Counted from the stretch's first letter, positions 1 through 8,340 are shown. The stretch: DNA of 64,000 nucleotides from Sphaerisporangium melleum (GCF_014646695.1 NZ_BMNT01000022.1:85823-149822), one strand, 5' to 3'. Made by a program: numbers and translations. Notes: generated by a model from the letters alone, not told the origin.

Positions 1-216
1 GTCGGTGGGGTCGATGTGGGCGAATCCGGCGAGGTCGTCGTCCGCGTAGAGCAGGACGGCGCGGGCGCCCGGATCGCCGCCGTAGCGCAGGTGGAGCATG
101 ACGTGCTCGTTGAGGGGACGGACGGAGTCGGCGTCGGTGGCGGCGTCGACGAGGGCGGCCACGTCGGCCACTTCCTGGTCGCCGAGCCGCTCACGGATTT
201 CCACGCGCGCGTTCAT
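1..216 (-). CDS. mshD: Mycothiol acetyltransferase, N-terminal part (cut by window edge)
   Basis: Only the first 72 codons are present, read from ATG at 216 down to the window edge. The product begins MNARVEIRERLGDQEVADV and continues through an HVMLHLRYGG-type stretch to FAHIDPTD. This resembles the N-terminal GNAT half of MshD, which acetylates Cys-GlcN-Ins in the last step of mycothiol synthesis. MshD normally has two tandem GNAT domains of about 300 residues in total; the catalytic half lies outside the window. The next gene, a secreted 5'-nucleotidase, is divergent, an arrangement also known from other actinobacteria. Identity rests on N-terminal similarity only. A TAAAGT box six bases before the ATG suggests a leaderless transcript. 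Confidence 0.72.
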   Translation of the reverse strand, partial: MNARVEIRERLGDQEVADVAALVDAATDADSVRPLNEHVMLHLRYGGDPGARAVLLYADDDLAGFAHIDPTD

Positions 217-222
217 GTTCCG

Positions 223-228
223 ACTTTA
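223..228 (-). promoter_or_regulatory. Candidate -10 box of leaderless mshD transcript
   Basis: TAAAGT on the minus strand lies six bases upstream of the mshD ATG, with no Shine-Dalgarno sequence between. It sits inside a short dyad, CCGA-N6-TCGG. Confidence 0.35.
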
Positions 229-316
229 ATCGGGCGGAAGACGTCACCAAGTCGTGGGGCTAATCGTTATCTCTGCGTCGTTTTGCGCTTAGATTGCCTC
301 CCTAGTCTCGAGAGTT

Positions 317-2038
317 ATGACCTCTCGATCGTTCACGCGGATCGCGGTCGCCGGCATCGTCGCGGCCACCGGTCTCGCGTTCGCCGCCGGCACGGCCCCC
401 GCCGCCGCGGCGCACCCTGCCAAGCCGAAGCCCCCCGTGACGGTCCCCGTCCGGCTGATCTCGATCAACGACTTCCACGGCAACCTGGAGCCGCCGACGG
501 GTTCCGGCGGCGCCATCGTCAACGAGAGCGGGACCTCGGTTCCGGCGGGTGGGGCGGCGTACCTGGCGACCCATCTCCAGTCGCTGGTCAACGACCACTC
601 CACCGTGGTCGCCGCGGGTGACCTCATCGGCGCCTCGCCGCTGATCTCCGCCGCCTACCACGACGAGCCGACCGTCGAGCTGCTCGGCAAGCTCGGCCTG
701 CAGGTCTCCTCCGTCGGCAACCACGAGTTCGACGAGGGCATCACCGAGCTCAAGCGCATCCAGAACGGCGGCTGCCACCCCACCGACGGCTGTTCCCCGG
801 CCGGGAAGTGGAAGGGCGCCAAGTACGAGTACCTCGGCGCGAACGTGCTGAAGGAGAAGCACGACCGCTACGCGCTGCCCCCGGTCGCCGTCAAGAAGAT
901 CAACGGGGTCAAGGTCGGCTTCATCGGCCTGGTCACCCAGACCACGCCGACCATCGTGACGGCCTCCGGCATCGCGGGCCTGAAGTTCGCCGAGGAGGTC
1001 GAGTCCGGCAACCGGGCCGCGGCGCTGCTGAAGCGCGCGGGCGTGAAGGCCATCGTGGTGCTGGTCCACGAGGGTGACTCGGTCGCCCCGAACCAGAGCC
1101 CGGACGCCTGCCCGGTCACCCCGGGCGCGGGCACCCGCATCGCCCAGGGGCTGAGCCCGGACGTCGACCTGGTGGTCATGGGGCACTCGCACCAGGCGTA
1201 CATCTGCAAGACCAAGGACCCGGCCGGCCAGGACCGTGTCTACACCCAGGGCTCGTCGTTCGGCCGGGTGCTGACGACGATCGACTTCAACGTGGACAAG
1301 AAGACCGGCGAGGTCGTGCGGTCCTCGGTCGCCGCGGACAACCACGTCGTCACCCGGGACGTCACGCCGGACGCCGGGATCGCGCAGTTCGTGCAGACCT
1401 GGAAGGACCGGGTCGCGACGGTCGCCAACAAGCCGGTCGGCCAGATCACCGCGGACCTCACCCGTACGGCGGGGGACTCCGGCGAGACGGCGCTCGGCGA
1501 CGTGATCGCCGACGCCCAGCTCGAGGCGACCAAGACCGGCGGCAACGCCGAGATCGCGCTGATGAACCCGGGCGGTGTCCGGGCGGACCTCACCTACGCG
1601 CAGAGCGGCTCCGAGGGGGCCGGCGTGGTGACCTACGGCGAGGCGTTCACCGTGCAGCCGTTCAACAACCTCATGCAGGTCGTGACGCTGACCGGGGCGC
1701 AGCTCGACGCGCTGCTGGAGCAGCAGTGGCAGAGCGGCGGCGCGACGGTGCGCATTCTGCAGCCGTCGGCGTCGTTGACCTACACGATGAACCGCAGCCA
1801 GCCGATCGGCTCGCGGATCTCCGACATCAAGATCAACGGAACGCCCGTGACGGACGCCCAGCAGATCAGGGTCGCGGCCAACAACTTCCTGGTCGGCGGC
1901 GGCGACGGCTTCTCGGTGTTCAAGGAGGGCACCGGCCTGTGGAGCGGCCCGCTGGACATCGACGCGTTCGTGGCGTACATGGGGGCGCACTCGCCGATCG
2001 CGCCGCCCGCGCTCAACCGCATCACGGTCGCCGGCTGA
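317..2038 (+). CDS. Secreted 5'-nucleotidase / metallophosphoesterase
   Basis: A 573-residue exported protein of the bifunctional UDP-sugar hydrolase/5'-nucleotidase family. A signal peptide (about 1-32, ending in an alanine run) is followed by the calcineurin-like metallophosphoesterase domain: NDFHGNLEP near 51-59 supplies the first Asp-x-His metal ligands, GNHEFDEG near 134 the Asn-His pair, and GHSHQ near 289 the second His cluster. The C-terminal 5'-nucleotidase domain carries NPGGVRADL and an FTVQPFNN-type substrate loop. It probably hydrolyses extracellular nucleotides or UDP-sugars to recover phosphate and nucleosides. No LPXTG anchor or C-terminal membrane segment is seen, so it should be released or loosely wall-bound. 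The ATG at 317 directly begins the signal peptide. Confidence 0.9.
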   Translation: MTSRSFTRIAVAGIVAATGLAFAAGTAPAAAAHPAKPKPPVTVPVRLISINDFHGNLEPPTGSGGAIVNESGTSVPAGGAAYLATHLQSLVNDHSTVVAAGDLIGASPLISAAYHDEPTVELLGKLGLQVSSVGNHEFDEGITELKRIQNGGCHPTDGCSPAGKWKGAKYEYLGANVLKEKHDRYALPPVAVKKINGVKVGFIGLVTQTTPTIVTASGIAGLKFAEEVESGNRAAALLKRAGVKAIVVLVHEGDSVAPNQSPDACPVTPGAGTRIAQGLSPDVDLVVMGHSHQAYICKTKDPAGQDRVYTQGSSFGRVLTTIDFNVDKKTGEVVRSSVAADNHVVTRDVTPDAGIAQFVQTWKDRVATVANKPVGQITADLTRTAGDSGETALGDVIADAQLEATKTGGNAEIALMNPGGVRADLTYAQSGSEGAGVVTYGEAFTVQPFNNLMQVVTLTGAQLDALLEQQWQSGGATVRILQPSASLTYTMNRSQPIGSRISDIKINGTPVTDAQQIRVAANNFLVGGGDGFSVFKEGTGLWSGPLDIDAFVAYMGAHSPIAPPALNRITVAG

Positions 2039-2090
2039 CCGGCGCCACCACCCGTGGGTCGTCCTGACCCGCAGAACCGGCACTCAAGAG

Positions 2091-2124
2091 GGACGCCCTC
2101 GCGGCACCGTCCGCGGGGGCGTCC
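2091..2124. terminator. Hairpin terminator after the 5'-nucleotidase
   Basis: GGACGCCC pairs with GGGCGTCC, and CGCGG with CCGCG inside it, giving a stem of about 13 bp 50 bases after the stop. There is no long T-run, as is common in high-GC actinobacteria. Confidence 0.6.
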
Positions 2125-2215
2125 TTCGCGTCCGGGAAGGTGCCCGGCGGGGTTAACCGGGTCTCGCCGGCGGGAGAAGCCGATCACGGGGGCGTCGCGG
2201 ACACCCGGCGGAGCC

Positions 2216-2289
2216 GAGCGGCCACACCGCATCAAGGGACGAGCGGTCACACCGCAACAAGGGACGAGCGGTCACACCGCACCAGGGAA
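2216..2289. repeat. Three tandem 25-bp repeats
   Basis: Three head-to-tail units begin GAGCGGYCACACCGCA and end near AGGGAC, at 2216-2240, 2241-2265 and 2266-2289. Unit 1 differs by one transition, and the last unit is slightly degenerate at its end. They lie between the convergent 3' ends of the nucleotidase and glnR genes. The rest of the gene-free stretch 2125-2477 shows no convincing gene. Confidence 0.8.
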
Positions 2290-2477
2290 ACGGCGTGGGT
2301 GCCGCGTCCGGGAGCAGGCGTGCGGGAACATGCGGCGGGCAGCCGGCAGGGATGCACGGCAGGCGGCGTCGCGGGGGCGCACCGTGGTGCGCGCGTGCGT
2401 CGCGGCGCAGGTCAGCGAAGGGCCGGCGTCGTCGGCGGCCCGGTTCGGCGACCCGCTTCGGCGGGGTGAGAGTCGGG

Positions 2478-3197
2478 TCAGTGGCGGGCGGGCGCGGGCT
2501 CGCGCTCGTCGGCCTGCTCGCCGCCGCGGTCGGGGACGAAGCGGTAGCCGACGTTGCGGACCGTTCCGATCAGCGACTCGTACTCGGCGCCGAGCTTGGC
2601 GCGCAGGCGTCGCACGTGGACATCGACCGTGCGGGTGCCGCCGAAGTAGTCGTACCCCCAGACCTCCTGCAGCAGCTGGGCGCGGGTGAAGACCCGGCCG
2701 GGGTGCTGCGCGAGGTACTTCAGGAGCTCGAACTCCTTGAAGGTGAGGTCGAGTGCGCGGGTGCGCAGCCGGGCGGTGTAGGTGGCCTCGTCGATCGACA
2801 GGTCACCGCTGCGGATCTCGTCGGGCACCTCGTCGGTGGCCGCGATCGAGAGCCGGCCGACGGCCAGCCGGAGACGGGCCTCGACCTCCGCGGGGCCGGC
2901 CGTGTCGAGGAGCACGTCGTCGGCCCCCCACTCGGCGGTCATCGCGGCCAGCCCGCCCTCGGTGACGATCACCATGAGGGGGCAGTCGATGCCGGTCGTG
3001 CGCAGGAGGCGGCACAGGCTCTTGGCGTGTACGAGCTCCCTTCGCGCGTCGACCAGCACCGCGTCGGCGGGGGGAGCGTCGATCAGCGCCGACGCCTCGG
3101 CGGGCGCGACCCGGACCGAGTGGAGCAGCAGCCCTAGCGCGGGCAGGACCTCCGCCGAGGGTTCCAGAGCGTTCGTGAGCAGGAGCAGGTTACTCAC
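2478..3197 (-). CDS. glnR: GlnR-type orphan OmpR-family regulator of nitrogen metabolism
   Basis: With the GTG start at 3197 this is a 239-residue response-regulator-like protein beginning [14 protein letters not shown], the typical GlnR N-terminus. A receiver-like domain (about 1-120) is followed by an OmpR winged helix (about 140-225) with FEFELL-like, TRAQLL and [15 protein letters not shown] segments. GlnR is an orphan regulator that activates or represses nitrogen assimilation genes (glnA, amtB and others) and dimerises without classical phosphorylation. The GTG was chosen because AGGAGGT lies three bases upstream; a longer open frame to 3251 adds 18 unlikely residues. It is monocistronic. 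Family assignment is from memory of the conserved N-terminus and DNA-binding region. Confidence 0.85.
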   Translation of the reverse strand: MSNLLLLTNALEPSAEVLPALGLLLHSVRVAPAEASALIDAPPADAVLVDARRELVHAKSLCRLLRTTGIDCPLMVIVTEGGLAAMTAEWGADDVLLDTAGPAEVEARLRLAVGRLSIAATDEVPDEIRSGDLSIDEATYTARLRTRALDLTFKEFELLKYLAQHPGRVFTRAQLLQEVWGYDYFGGTRTVDVHVRRLRAKLGAEYESLIGTVRNVGYRFVPDRGGEQADEREPAPARH

Positions 3198-3200
3198 AGC

Positions 3201-3207
3201 ACCTCCT
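3201..3207 (-). promoter_or_regulatory. Shine-Dalgarno of glnR (fixes GTG start)
   Basis: AGGAGGT on the minus strand, three bases before the GTG at 3197, supports the internal start over the upstream ATG. Confidence 0.6.
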
Positions 3208-3491
3208 AATCCAGAGGCTGATCGGGGGTGAGGCGACACGGTTTCGCTCACTCACCGCATCTGCCTCCTCCCCGTGTTGTGACGGCGGCAGCCGTACAAA
3301 CACGTAAAGGACCCGGAGGCTACGTCGCCCAGGTCCCGTCAGTAGGTGAGGATAGCCCACGAGAAAGACGGGGCCATAGGCGCGTCCGTCAGGTGAACGG
3401 TCCATCACGCGGGAAACAACCGTAACCATTCCCTCGCGGTGCGTCATCAATACGTGTGCGATATTGGACATCGACCGGGAGAAGGGCACTT

Positions 3492-3749
3492 ATGGCAAGG
3501 GCAACGGTGCGCTACTGGGCGGCGGCGAAGGAGGCCGCCGGGCTGGCGGAGGAGCCGTACGAGGCCGACACGCTGGGCGATCTAGTGGCACAAATCACAT
3601 CAAAACATGGCAATCCGCACCTTACGCGCGTCCTCGGACTCTCGTCCTTCCTCATCGACGGCGCGCCCGCCGGCACTCGCGACCCCCACGGCATCGAGCT
3701 GCCGGAGCGGGCGACCATCGAGGTCCTGCCGCCCTTCGCCGGAGGCTGA
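3492..3749 (+). CDS. ThiS/MoaD-family ubiquitin-like sulfur carrier protein
   Basis: An 85-residue beta-grasp protein that ends in FAGG, the diglycine tail that MoaD, ThiS and CysO-type carriers need for adenylation and thiocarboxylation. The ATG at 3492 (MARATVRYWAAAKEAAG) is preceded by a GGGAGAAGG-like ribosome binding site; an upstream ATG at 3456 adds 12 residues without support. No adenylyltransferase partner or moa/thi gene is adjacent, so the pathway (molybdopterin, thiamine or cysteine) cannot be assigned. A similar small carrier beside glnR is familiar from other actinomycetes. Confidence 0.82.
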   Translation: MARATVRYWAAAKEAAGLAEEPYEADTLGDLVAQITSKHGNPHLTRVLGLSSFLIDGAPAGTRDPHGIELPERATIEVLPPFAGG

Positions 3750-3935
3750 CACCCCACCTCGCGTACGGCTTTCCGGCGGTGCGACCCGGTCCGATTCCAC
3801 GAATTTCCACCTCTCCGGCGACGCTCCGTGACCGTGATGTGCGGGGCCCGCCGATGGGTCGTTTCGCCCCGATTGCAGGGGGAATGAGGGCGGCGGCGCG
3901 GGTACTGTGATGCGGTTGGACCGCGAAGGAGCCGG

Positions 3936-4613
3936 ATGCGCAAGCTTTTCGTTTCTCTCATCCTGCTGGGCGTCCTGCTGGCCGTGCTCGACCGCGTCGC
4001 CGTCGCCGGTGTCCAGCGCGAGGTGGCCCGCCAGGTCGCCGCACGGTACGACCTGGCCACGCCGCCGGCCGTGGAGGTACACGGGATCCCGTTCCTCACC
4101 CAGGCGATCGCCGGCCGGTACGAGGAGGTCACGGTCTCGATCGGGCGGATCTCGGTCCCGGGCGGCGCCCATGTCGAGCGCGTCGACGCCGTCCTGCGCG
4201 GCGTCCGCGCCCCGCTGATGGACCTGATCCAGAACTCCGCCACCGCCGACGTGCGCGCCGACGAGGTCACCGGCACCGTGGTGATCTCGCGGCAGACCCT
4301 GGAGGCCCGCGCCCCCCGCGGGCTGCGCGTACGCGGCAACGGCGACGACACCCTCCAGGTCACCGGCGACGTCACCGTCGCCGGGGTGACCATCCCGGTC
4401 ACGGCGAAGATGAAGATCGAAGTGATCAAGGGCGGAATACGGCTGACCCCGGAGAACGTCAACGGCATCCAGGTGCCGAACGCCACGCGCCTGCTGAGCT
4501 TCACCGTTCCGGTCAAGGAACTCCCGCTCAACCTCAAGATCGAGCGGGTGCGCTCCATCCCCGAGGGGCTCGCGGTCGAGGGCAGGGCGACGGACGTGCC
4601 GCTGCGTGACTGA
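3936..4613 (+). CDS. DUF2993 (LmeA-like) lipid-binding exported protein
   Basis: A 225-residue protein with an N-terminal hydrophobic segment (about 3-20, LFVSLILLGVLLAVLD) that is a signal anchor or signal peptide. The remainder matches DUF2993 (Tubular-lipid-binding fold; mycobacterial LmeA is a member), with EVHGIPFLTQ and repeated beta-rich segments. It probably sits on the outer face of the membrane and binds phospholipid. AAGGAG lies five bases before the ATG. The stop overlaps the GTG of the downstream sigma factor by eight bases, so it is probably cotranscribed with the sigma/anti-sigma pair, which hints at an envelope-stress role. Confidence 0.75.
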   Translation: MRKLFVSLILLGVLLAVLDRVAVAGVQREVARQVAARYDLATPPAVEVHGIPFLTQAIAGRYEEVTVSIGRISVPGGAHVERVDAVLRGVRAPLMDLIQNSATADVRADEVTGTVVISRQTLEARAPRGLRVRGNGDDTLQVTGDVTVAGVTIPVTAKMKIEVIKGGIRLTPENVNGIQVPNATRLLSFTVPVKELPLNLKIERVRSIPEGLAVEGRATDVPLRD

Positions 4614-5298
4614 CCCCGTGATCGACCCCCTCGCCGGCCCCGTACCCGAACTCCCGCTCGAACGGACCGCCGGGCCATCGGCCCACGCGGTGGCCGGCCG
4701 GCCGGAATCCGTGGCGGGGACGTCCGCCGCGCGAACCCCCGGGCCGCCGGCTGAACCGCAGGCGCCGGCCGTACGTCATGAGGATGTGAGTCCCGCCGGA
4801 ACCGCCGACGAGCAGCTGATACGCACTCTTTTCGACGAGCACGCCGGGTCACTCTACGGTTACGTGTTGCGGCTGACGGGCGATCCGGGCAAGGCGGAGG
4901 ACGTGGTACAGGAGACGCTGTTGCGGGCTTGGAAGCACCCTGACGTGCTGACCGACCGCCCGGTGCGGGCGTGGCTGTTCACCGTCGCCCGCAACCTGGT
5001 CGTCGACCAGCACCGCGCACGCCGCTCCCGCCCCCAGGAGACCGGCGACGAGGCCCTCGCGGTCCTGCCGGCCGACGACGAGCTGGAGCGCGCCCTGGAG
5101 TCCTGGGGGGTCGCCGACGCCATCGCGACCCTGCGCCCCGAGCACCGCGAGGTGCTGCTGGAGACCTACTACCGGGGGCGGTCGGTCAAGGAGGCCGCCG
5201 AAGCGCTGGGCATCCCGCCCGGCACGGTCAAGTCACGCACCTATTACGCGCTGCGCGCCCTGAAGCTCGCACTCGAGGAACGGGGGCTCGCGCCATGA
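4606..5298 (+). CDS. ECF RNA polymerase sigma factor (SigL-like)
   Basis: A 230-residue ECF sigma factor as read from GTG 4606. Region 2 is visible around LFDEHAGSLYGYVLRLTGD through WLFTVARNLVVDQHR, and region 4 in IATLRPEHREVLLETYYRG with an ALGIPPGTVKSRTYYALRALK helix-turn-helix. The first 60 residues are proline/alanine-rich and unusual for an ECF factor, so a second GTG at 4786 could be the real start. It overlaps its anti-sigma gene by ATGA. Pairing with a zinc anti-sigma factor, and the sequence style, point to the SigL/ECF19 group, which controls envelope and redox-linked genes. The group is an inference; ECF identity is firm. Confidence 0.88.
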   Translation: MTDPVIDPLAGPVPELPLERTAGPSAHAVAGRPESVAGTSAARTPGPPAEPQAPAVRHEDVSPAGTADEQLIRTLFDEHAGSLYGYVLRLTGDPGKAEDVVQETLLRAWKHPDVLTDRPVRAWLFTVARNLVVDQHRARRSRPQETGDEALAVLPADDELERALESWGVADAIATLRPEHREVLLETYYRGRSVKEAAEALGIPPGTVKSRTYYALRALKLALEERGLAP

Positions 5299-6155
5299 GC
5301 GCCTGTGCGGACCTGCGGATGTCGCTGGGCGTGTACGCGCTCGGCGCGCTCGACCCGGAGGAGGCCGTGCTGGTCGAGGCCCACCTCGCGACCTGCCCGG
5401 AGTGCCGCGCCGAGTTCGAGGAGATCAGCGGGCTCGGCGACCTGCTCGCCCGGGTCTCGGAGGAGGACATCGAACAGGCGTCCCGGCCACCGCAGGCCGT
5501 CCTGGACCGCCTGATCGCCGCCTCCGCCCGGCGCCGCCGGCTGCACCGGCTGATGTTCGGCCTGGCGGCCTCCGTGCTCGCCGTGGTCGTCGGCGGGACG
5601 GCCTGGATGGTCGCCGACGGGCGGCCCTCCGGTGGCGGCGATACCGCCGTCGTCGCCGTGGGCGCGCCGGCCGCGAGCCGCGCGGCACCGGAAGCGGCGG
5701 CCCGCGGCCAGCAGTCCACCGGGGAGGGGCCGGCCGAGGCCAAGCGGTTCGGCGGCACTCAGGCGCCCGTACAGTCGCCCCTGGTCGCCGCGGACCTGCA
5801 GCAGGGCACGCCGCCGCCTGCGGCCTTGCGGTCGCCCGGTCCGCAGACCCGCGTCCCGCTCGAGAAGCGGCAGGGGCCGGTGCAGGCGCGCATCGTCATG
5901 ACCCCCGGAGGCGAGGGCACGTCGATCGAGGTCAGCGTCAGCGGCGTCGCCGACGGCACCTCCTGCCGGGTCATCGCCCTGGGACTGGACGGCACCGAGT
6001 CGCCGGTGGCGAGCTGGACGGTCGGCGGCGGTGACAAGAACACGGCCGAGGCGACCTTCGCCGGGCACACCGAGCTGACCATCGACCGCATCCGCGGCTT
6101 CGTCATCAGCGACTCCACCGGCAAGCGCCTGCTGTCCATCGACTACACCCCGTAA
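5295..6155 (+). CDS. Zinc anti-sigma factor (RslA/RskA-type), single-pass membrane protein
   Basis: A 286-residue protein starting at the ATG that overlaps the sigma stop (ATGA). The ZAS motif is His30-x3-Cys34-x2-Cys37 (HLATCPEC). A transmembrane helix spans about 86-107, and the extracytoplasmic part (about 110-286) ends in an anti-sigma-K-like beta domain (RIVMTPGGEG ... ITIDRIRGF-like). The cytosolic N-terminus would hold the upstream sigma factor; zinc loss on thiol oxidation, or proteolysis of the outer domain, would release it. The linker (110-190) is alanine/proline/glutamine rich, fitting a wall-spanning stalk. Confidence 0.88.
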   Translation: MSACADLRMSLGVYALGALDPEEAVLVEAHLATCPECRAEFEEISGLGDLLARVSEEDIEQASRPPQAVLDRLIAASARRRRLHRLMFGLAASVLAVVVGGTAWMVADGRPSGGGDTAVVAVGAPAASRAAPEAAARGQQSTGEGPAEAKRFGGTQAPVQSPLVAADLQQGTPPPAALRSPGPQTRVPLEKRQGPVQARIVMTPGGEGTSIEVSVSGVADGTSCRVIALGLDGTESPVASWTVGGGDKNTAEATFAGHTELTIDRIRGFVISDSTGKRLLSIDYTP

Positions 6156-6384
6156 CTCGGCCTCGCTCCTCTCGGCGTGCTCGTGGCGCCCTTGAGGCGG
6201 CGCTCTTCGTCGTCGTTCACGAGCGCTCGTTCCTCGCACTCGCTCTCTCCTCCTCAGAGCACCGCCGCGCCACGAGCGGCCGGGGGGCAGGAGGGGCAAA
6301 AGGGGAGGCTCGGGAGAGTCTCGGGGCTCGGCCTCGCTGCGCTCGGCGCTCGTGGGCTCTTCGTCGCCGTCCACGGGGGTGGGA
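6156..6384. repeat. GC-rich spacer with repeated CTCGGCCTCGCT motif
   Basis: No gene is seen between the anti-sigma and thioredoxin genes. A CTCGGCCTCGCT segment followed by CTCGGCG-GCTCGTGG occurs near 6154 and again near 6328. It resembles the dispersed CGAGCGCAGCGAG-type words common in high-GC genomes. Confidence 0.4.
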
Positions 6385-6870
6385 ATGGTGCACGGTGGGG
6401 CGCTGTTGTGGCTGGCGATGACAGGTCTGGTGGTGCTCTGCGCGACGCTCGCCGTGGGTCTCGTCGCCGGCCTGGCGATGCGGCGGCGCGACGGTGCGGT
6501 GCGCGCGGTGAGGAGCGGGATGGACGGCGACGCCGGGCACGGGAACAGGGTCGCCGCCGCCGATCTCGGAGCCGAGCTCGGGGAACGCGCCACGCTCGTG
6601 CAGTTCTCCACCGCGTTCTGCCAGCCCTGCCGTGCCACCAGGCGGGTGCTGTCGGAGGTCTCCGGCATGCTGCCGGGCGTGCGGCACGTCGAGATCGACG
6701 CCGAGTCCCGCCTGGACCTGGTGCGCCGGTTCGACGTCCTGCGCACGCCCACGGTGCTCGTCCTCGATCACGATGGCCGGGTGGTCAAGAAGGCGTCAGG
6801 CCAGCCCCGCAAGGTCGATGTGATCGCGGCTCTTGGTTTCACCGCGTCTCATGACCCGGACGGGGCGTGA
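6385..6870 (+). CDS. Membrane-anchored thioredoxin-like protein
   Basis: A 161-residue protein with an N-terminal membrane helix (about 5-32) followed by a thioredoxin fold. The active site is Cys79-Gln-Pro-Cys82 within FSTAFCQPCR, and the cis-proline segment is VLRTPTVLVLDHDG. It is probably a thiol-disulfide reductase or a sulfur-relay partner for the sulfur operon just downstream. The fold follows the helix directly, and the basic RRR cluster after it suggests a cytosolic domain by the positive-inside rule. The ATG at 6385 was preferred to 6352 because the latter adds residues from a repetitive GC-rich stretch. Its stop codon overlaps the -35 box of the next promoter. Confidence 0.8.
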   Translation: MVHGGALLWLAMTGLVVLCATLAVGLVAGLAMRRRDGAVRAVRSGMDGDAGHGNRVAAADLGAELGERATLVQFSTAFCQPCRATRRVLSEVSGMLPGVRHVEIDAESRLDLVRRFDVLRTPTVLVLDHDGRVVKKASGQPRKVDVIAALGFTASHDPDGA

Positions 6871-6895
6871 CAGATGGCGAGACGGCGGGTACTGT
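6867..6895 (+). promoter_or_regulatory. Promoter of the cysteine leader peptide / sulfur operon
   Basis: GTGACA (6867-6872), 17-bp spacer, TACTGT (6890-6895), then seven bases to the ATG of the leader peptide. This is a near-consensus housekeeping promoter whose start point would fall at or next to the ATG, so the transcript should be leaderless. Confidence 0.6.
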
Positions 6896-6902
6896 CGTGC
6901 AC

Positions 6903-6986
6903 ATGACACCCACGACAGAGCTGCTGACGAAGCGGCGCGCGGTCGATTTCTGCCGCGTCGCCACCGCGCTCTGTCGCATGGCCTGA
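6903..6986 (+). CDS. Cysteine-containing regulatory leader peptide
   Basis: A 27-codon open frame, MTPTTELLTKRRAVDFCRVA then TALCRMA, matching the short leader peptides (pattern KRR-VD-CRV-A-CR) found ahead of sulfur-assimilation genes in actinobacteria. Cysteine codons fall at positions 17 and 24. In mycobacteria, polycysteine leaderless small ORFs act as cysteine-responsive attenuators of the downstream operon; the same role is inferred here for DUF4395-rhodanese-sseC. The promoter places the start site at the ATG. The gap to the next gene is 88 bases, enough for alternative RNA folds, though no clear terminator was found by eye. Confidence 0.75.
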   Translation: MTPTTELLTKRRAVDFCRVATALCRMA

Positions 6987-7074
6987 GGGCGATCCCCGCG
7001 GCCGTCCGCCGCGCCGATCTGAATAGTGCCCGATAACCAGCTTTTCGGCACGATCCCTTCAGGAGCGCCTCGTC

Positions 7075-7485
7075 ATGCAGGTCGATCCACGCAGCACGCG
7101 TTTCGCCGCGGCCGTCACAACGGTGGTTCTGGCGGTGGTTCTGATCACCGGCAGCGCCTGGTCGCTCCTCGCCCAGACGGTGGTCTTCGCTCTGGGCGTC
7201 GCAGGGGTGTCACCGTACGGGCTGATCTTCAGACGGTTGGTGCGGCCGAGACTCGGCCCGCCGGCGGAGTTCGAGGACCCCGCCCCGCCCCGTTTCGCAC
7301 AGGGTGTGGGCCTGGTCTTCGCCTTCGCCGGTCTGGCCGGGTTCGCCGCGCAGTCCTCGGCGCTCGCGCTCGGCGCGACCGCCGTGGCTCTGCTCGCCGC
7401 CTTCCTCAACGCCGCCTTCGGCTTCTGCCTGGGCTGCGAAATGTACTTGATCATCCGCCGTCTACTGCCCGCCGCAACCCGATAA
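7075..7485 (+). CDS. DUF4395 membrane protein of sulfur operon
   Basis: A 136-residue integral membrane protein with about three to four hydrophobic helices (17-50, 77-112) and the hallmark GFCLGCEMYL near the C-terminus (two Cys flanking Leu-Gly). DUF4395 proteins sit beside rhodaneses and thioredoxin-like proteins and are thought to act in sulfur transfer or thiol redox at the membrane; the exact activity is unknown. AGGAG lies nine bases before the ATG. It is first in the operon with the rhodanese 15 bases downstream. Confidence 0.82.
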   Translation: MQVDPRSTRFAAAVTTVVLAVVLITGSAWSLLAQTVVFALGVAGVSPYGLIFRRLVRPRLGPPAEFEDPAPPRFAQGVGLVFAFAGLAGFAAQSSALALGATAVALLAAFLNAAFGFCLGCEMYLIIRRLLPAATR

Positions 7486-7500
7486 ACGGGAGGTTCCCTA

Positions 7501-8340
7501 ATGAGCCGCTCCGCCGTACTGGTGGACGCCGACTGGGTCGAGGCCAACCTCGACACCCCTGGTGTCGTTCTCGTCGAGGTCGATGAGGACACCAGCGCCT
7601 ACGACAAGGGCCACATCCGTGGCGCCGTGAAGATCGACTGGAAGCAGGACCTGCAGGACCCCGTCCGCCGCGACTTCGTGGACCGTGAGGGATTCCAGGC
7701 TCTTCTGTCGGCTCGGGGAATCGCGAACGACGACACCGTGGTCCTCTACGGTGGCAACAACAACTGGTTCGCCGCGTACGCCTACTGGTACTTCAAGCTC
7801 TACGGCCACGAGAACATCCGCCTGCTCGACGGTGGCCGCAAGAAGTGGGAGCTTGAGTCCCGCGAGCTGGTCAAGGAGATCCCCTCGCGTCCCGCGACGC
7901 AGTACGTCGCCAAGGACCAGGACCTCTCGCTGCGCGCGTTCCGCGACGACGTCGTCAACGCGATCGGCAAGCTCAACCTCGTCGACGTCCGCTCGCCCGA
8001 CGAGTTCACCGGCAAGCTCCTCGCCCCGGCGCACGTGCCGCAGGAGGCCGCGCAGCGCGGCGGTCACGTCCCGACCGCGCGCAGCATCCCGTGGTCCAAG
8101 GCGGCCAACGACGACGGCACCTTCCGCTCGGACGACGAGCTGCGCAAGCTCTACGGCGACGCCGGCGTCGACTTCGACAAGGACACGATCGCCTACTGCC
8201 GCATCGGCGAGCGTTCCGCCCACACGTGGTTCGTCCTGCACGAGATCCTGGGCCAGGCGAACGTCAAGAACTACGACGGTTCCTGGACCGAATACGGCTC
8301 GCTGGTGGGCGTGCCGATCGAACTAGGGGAGGCCCGATGA
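7501..8340 (+). CDS. Thiosulfate sulfurtransferase (rhodanese, CysA2/SseA type)
   Basis: A 279-residue tandem rhodanese. The N-terminal domain (about 1-130) lacks the catalytic cysteine; the C-terminal domain carries it as Cys233 in YCRIGERSAHTWF, the CRxGxR loop of thiosulfate sulfurtransferases. It transfers sulfane sulfur from thiosulfate to an acceptor thiol or cyanide. Length and sequence fit mycobacterial CysA2/CysA3, whose genes are likewise followed by sseC. GGGAGG precedes the ATG. It overlaps the sseC start by ATGA, indicating translational coupling. Confidence 0.92.
   Translation: MSRSAVLVDADWVEANLDTPGVVLVEVDEDTSAYDKGHIRGAVKIDWKQDLQDPVRRDFVDREGFQALLSARGIANDDTVVLYGGNNNWFAAYAYWYFKLYGHENIRLLDGGRKKWELESRELVKEIPSRPATQYVAKDQDLSLRAFRDDVVNAIGKLNLVDVRSPDEFTGKLLAPAHVPQEAAQRGGHVPTARSIPWSKAANDDGTFRSDDELRKLYGDAGVDFDKDTIAYCRIGERSAHTWFVLHEILGQANVKNYDGSWTEYGSLVGVPIELGEAR

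Noticed and set aside
302-2083. A 593-residue minus-strand open frame across the 5'-nucleotidase gene
   Set aside because: It is Arg/Val/Gly-rich, lacks any family motif, and is the reverse shadow of a well supported gene.
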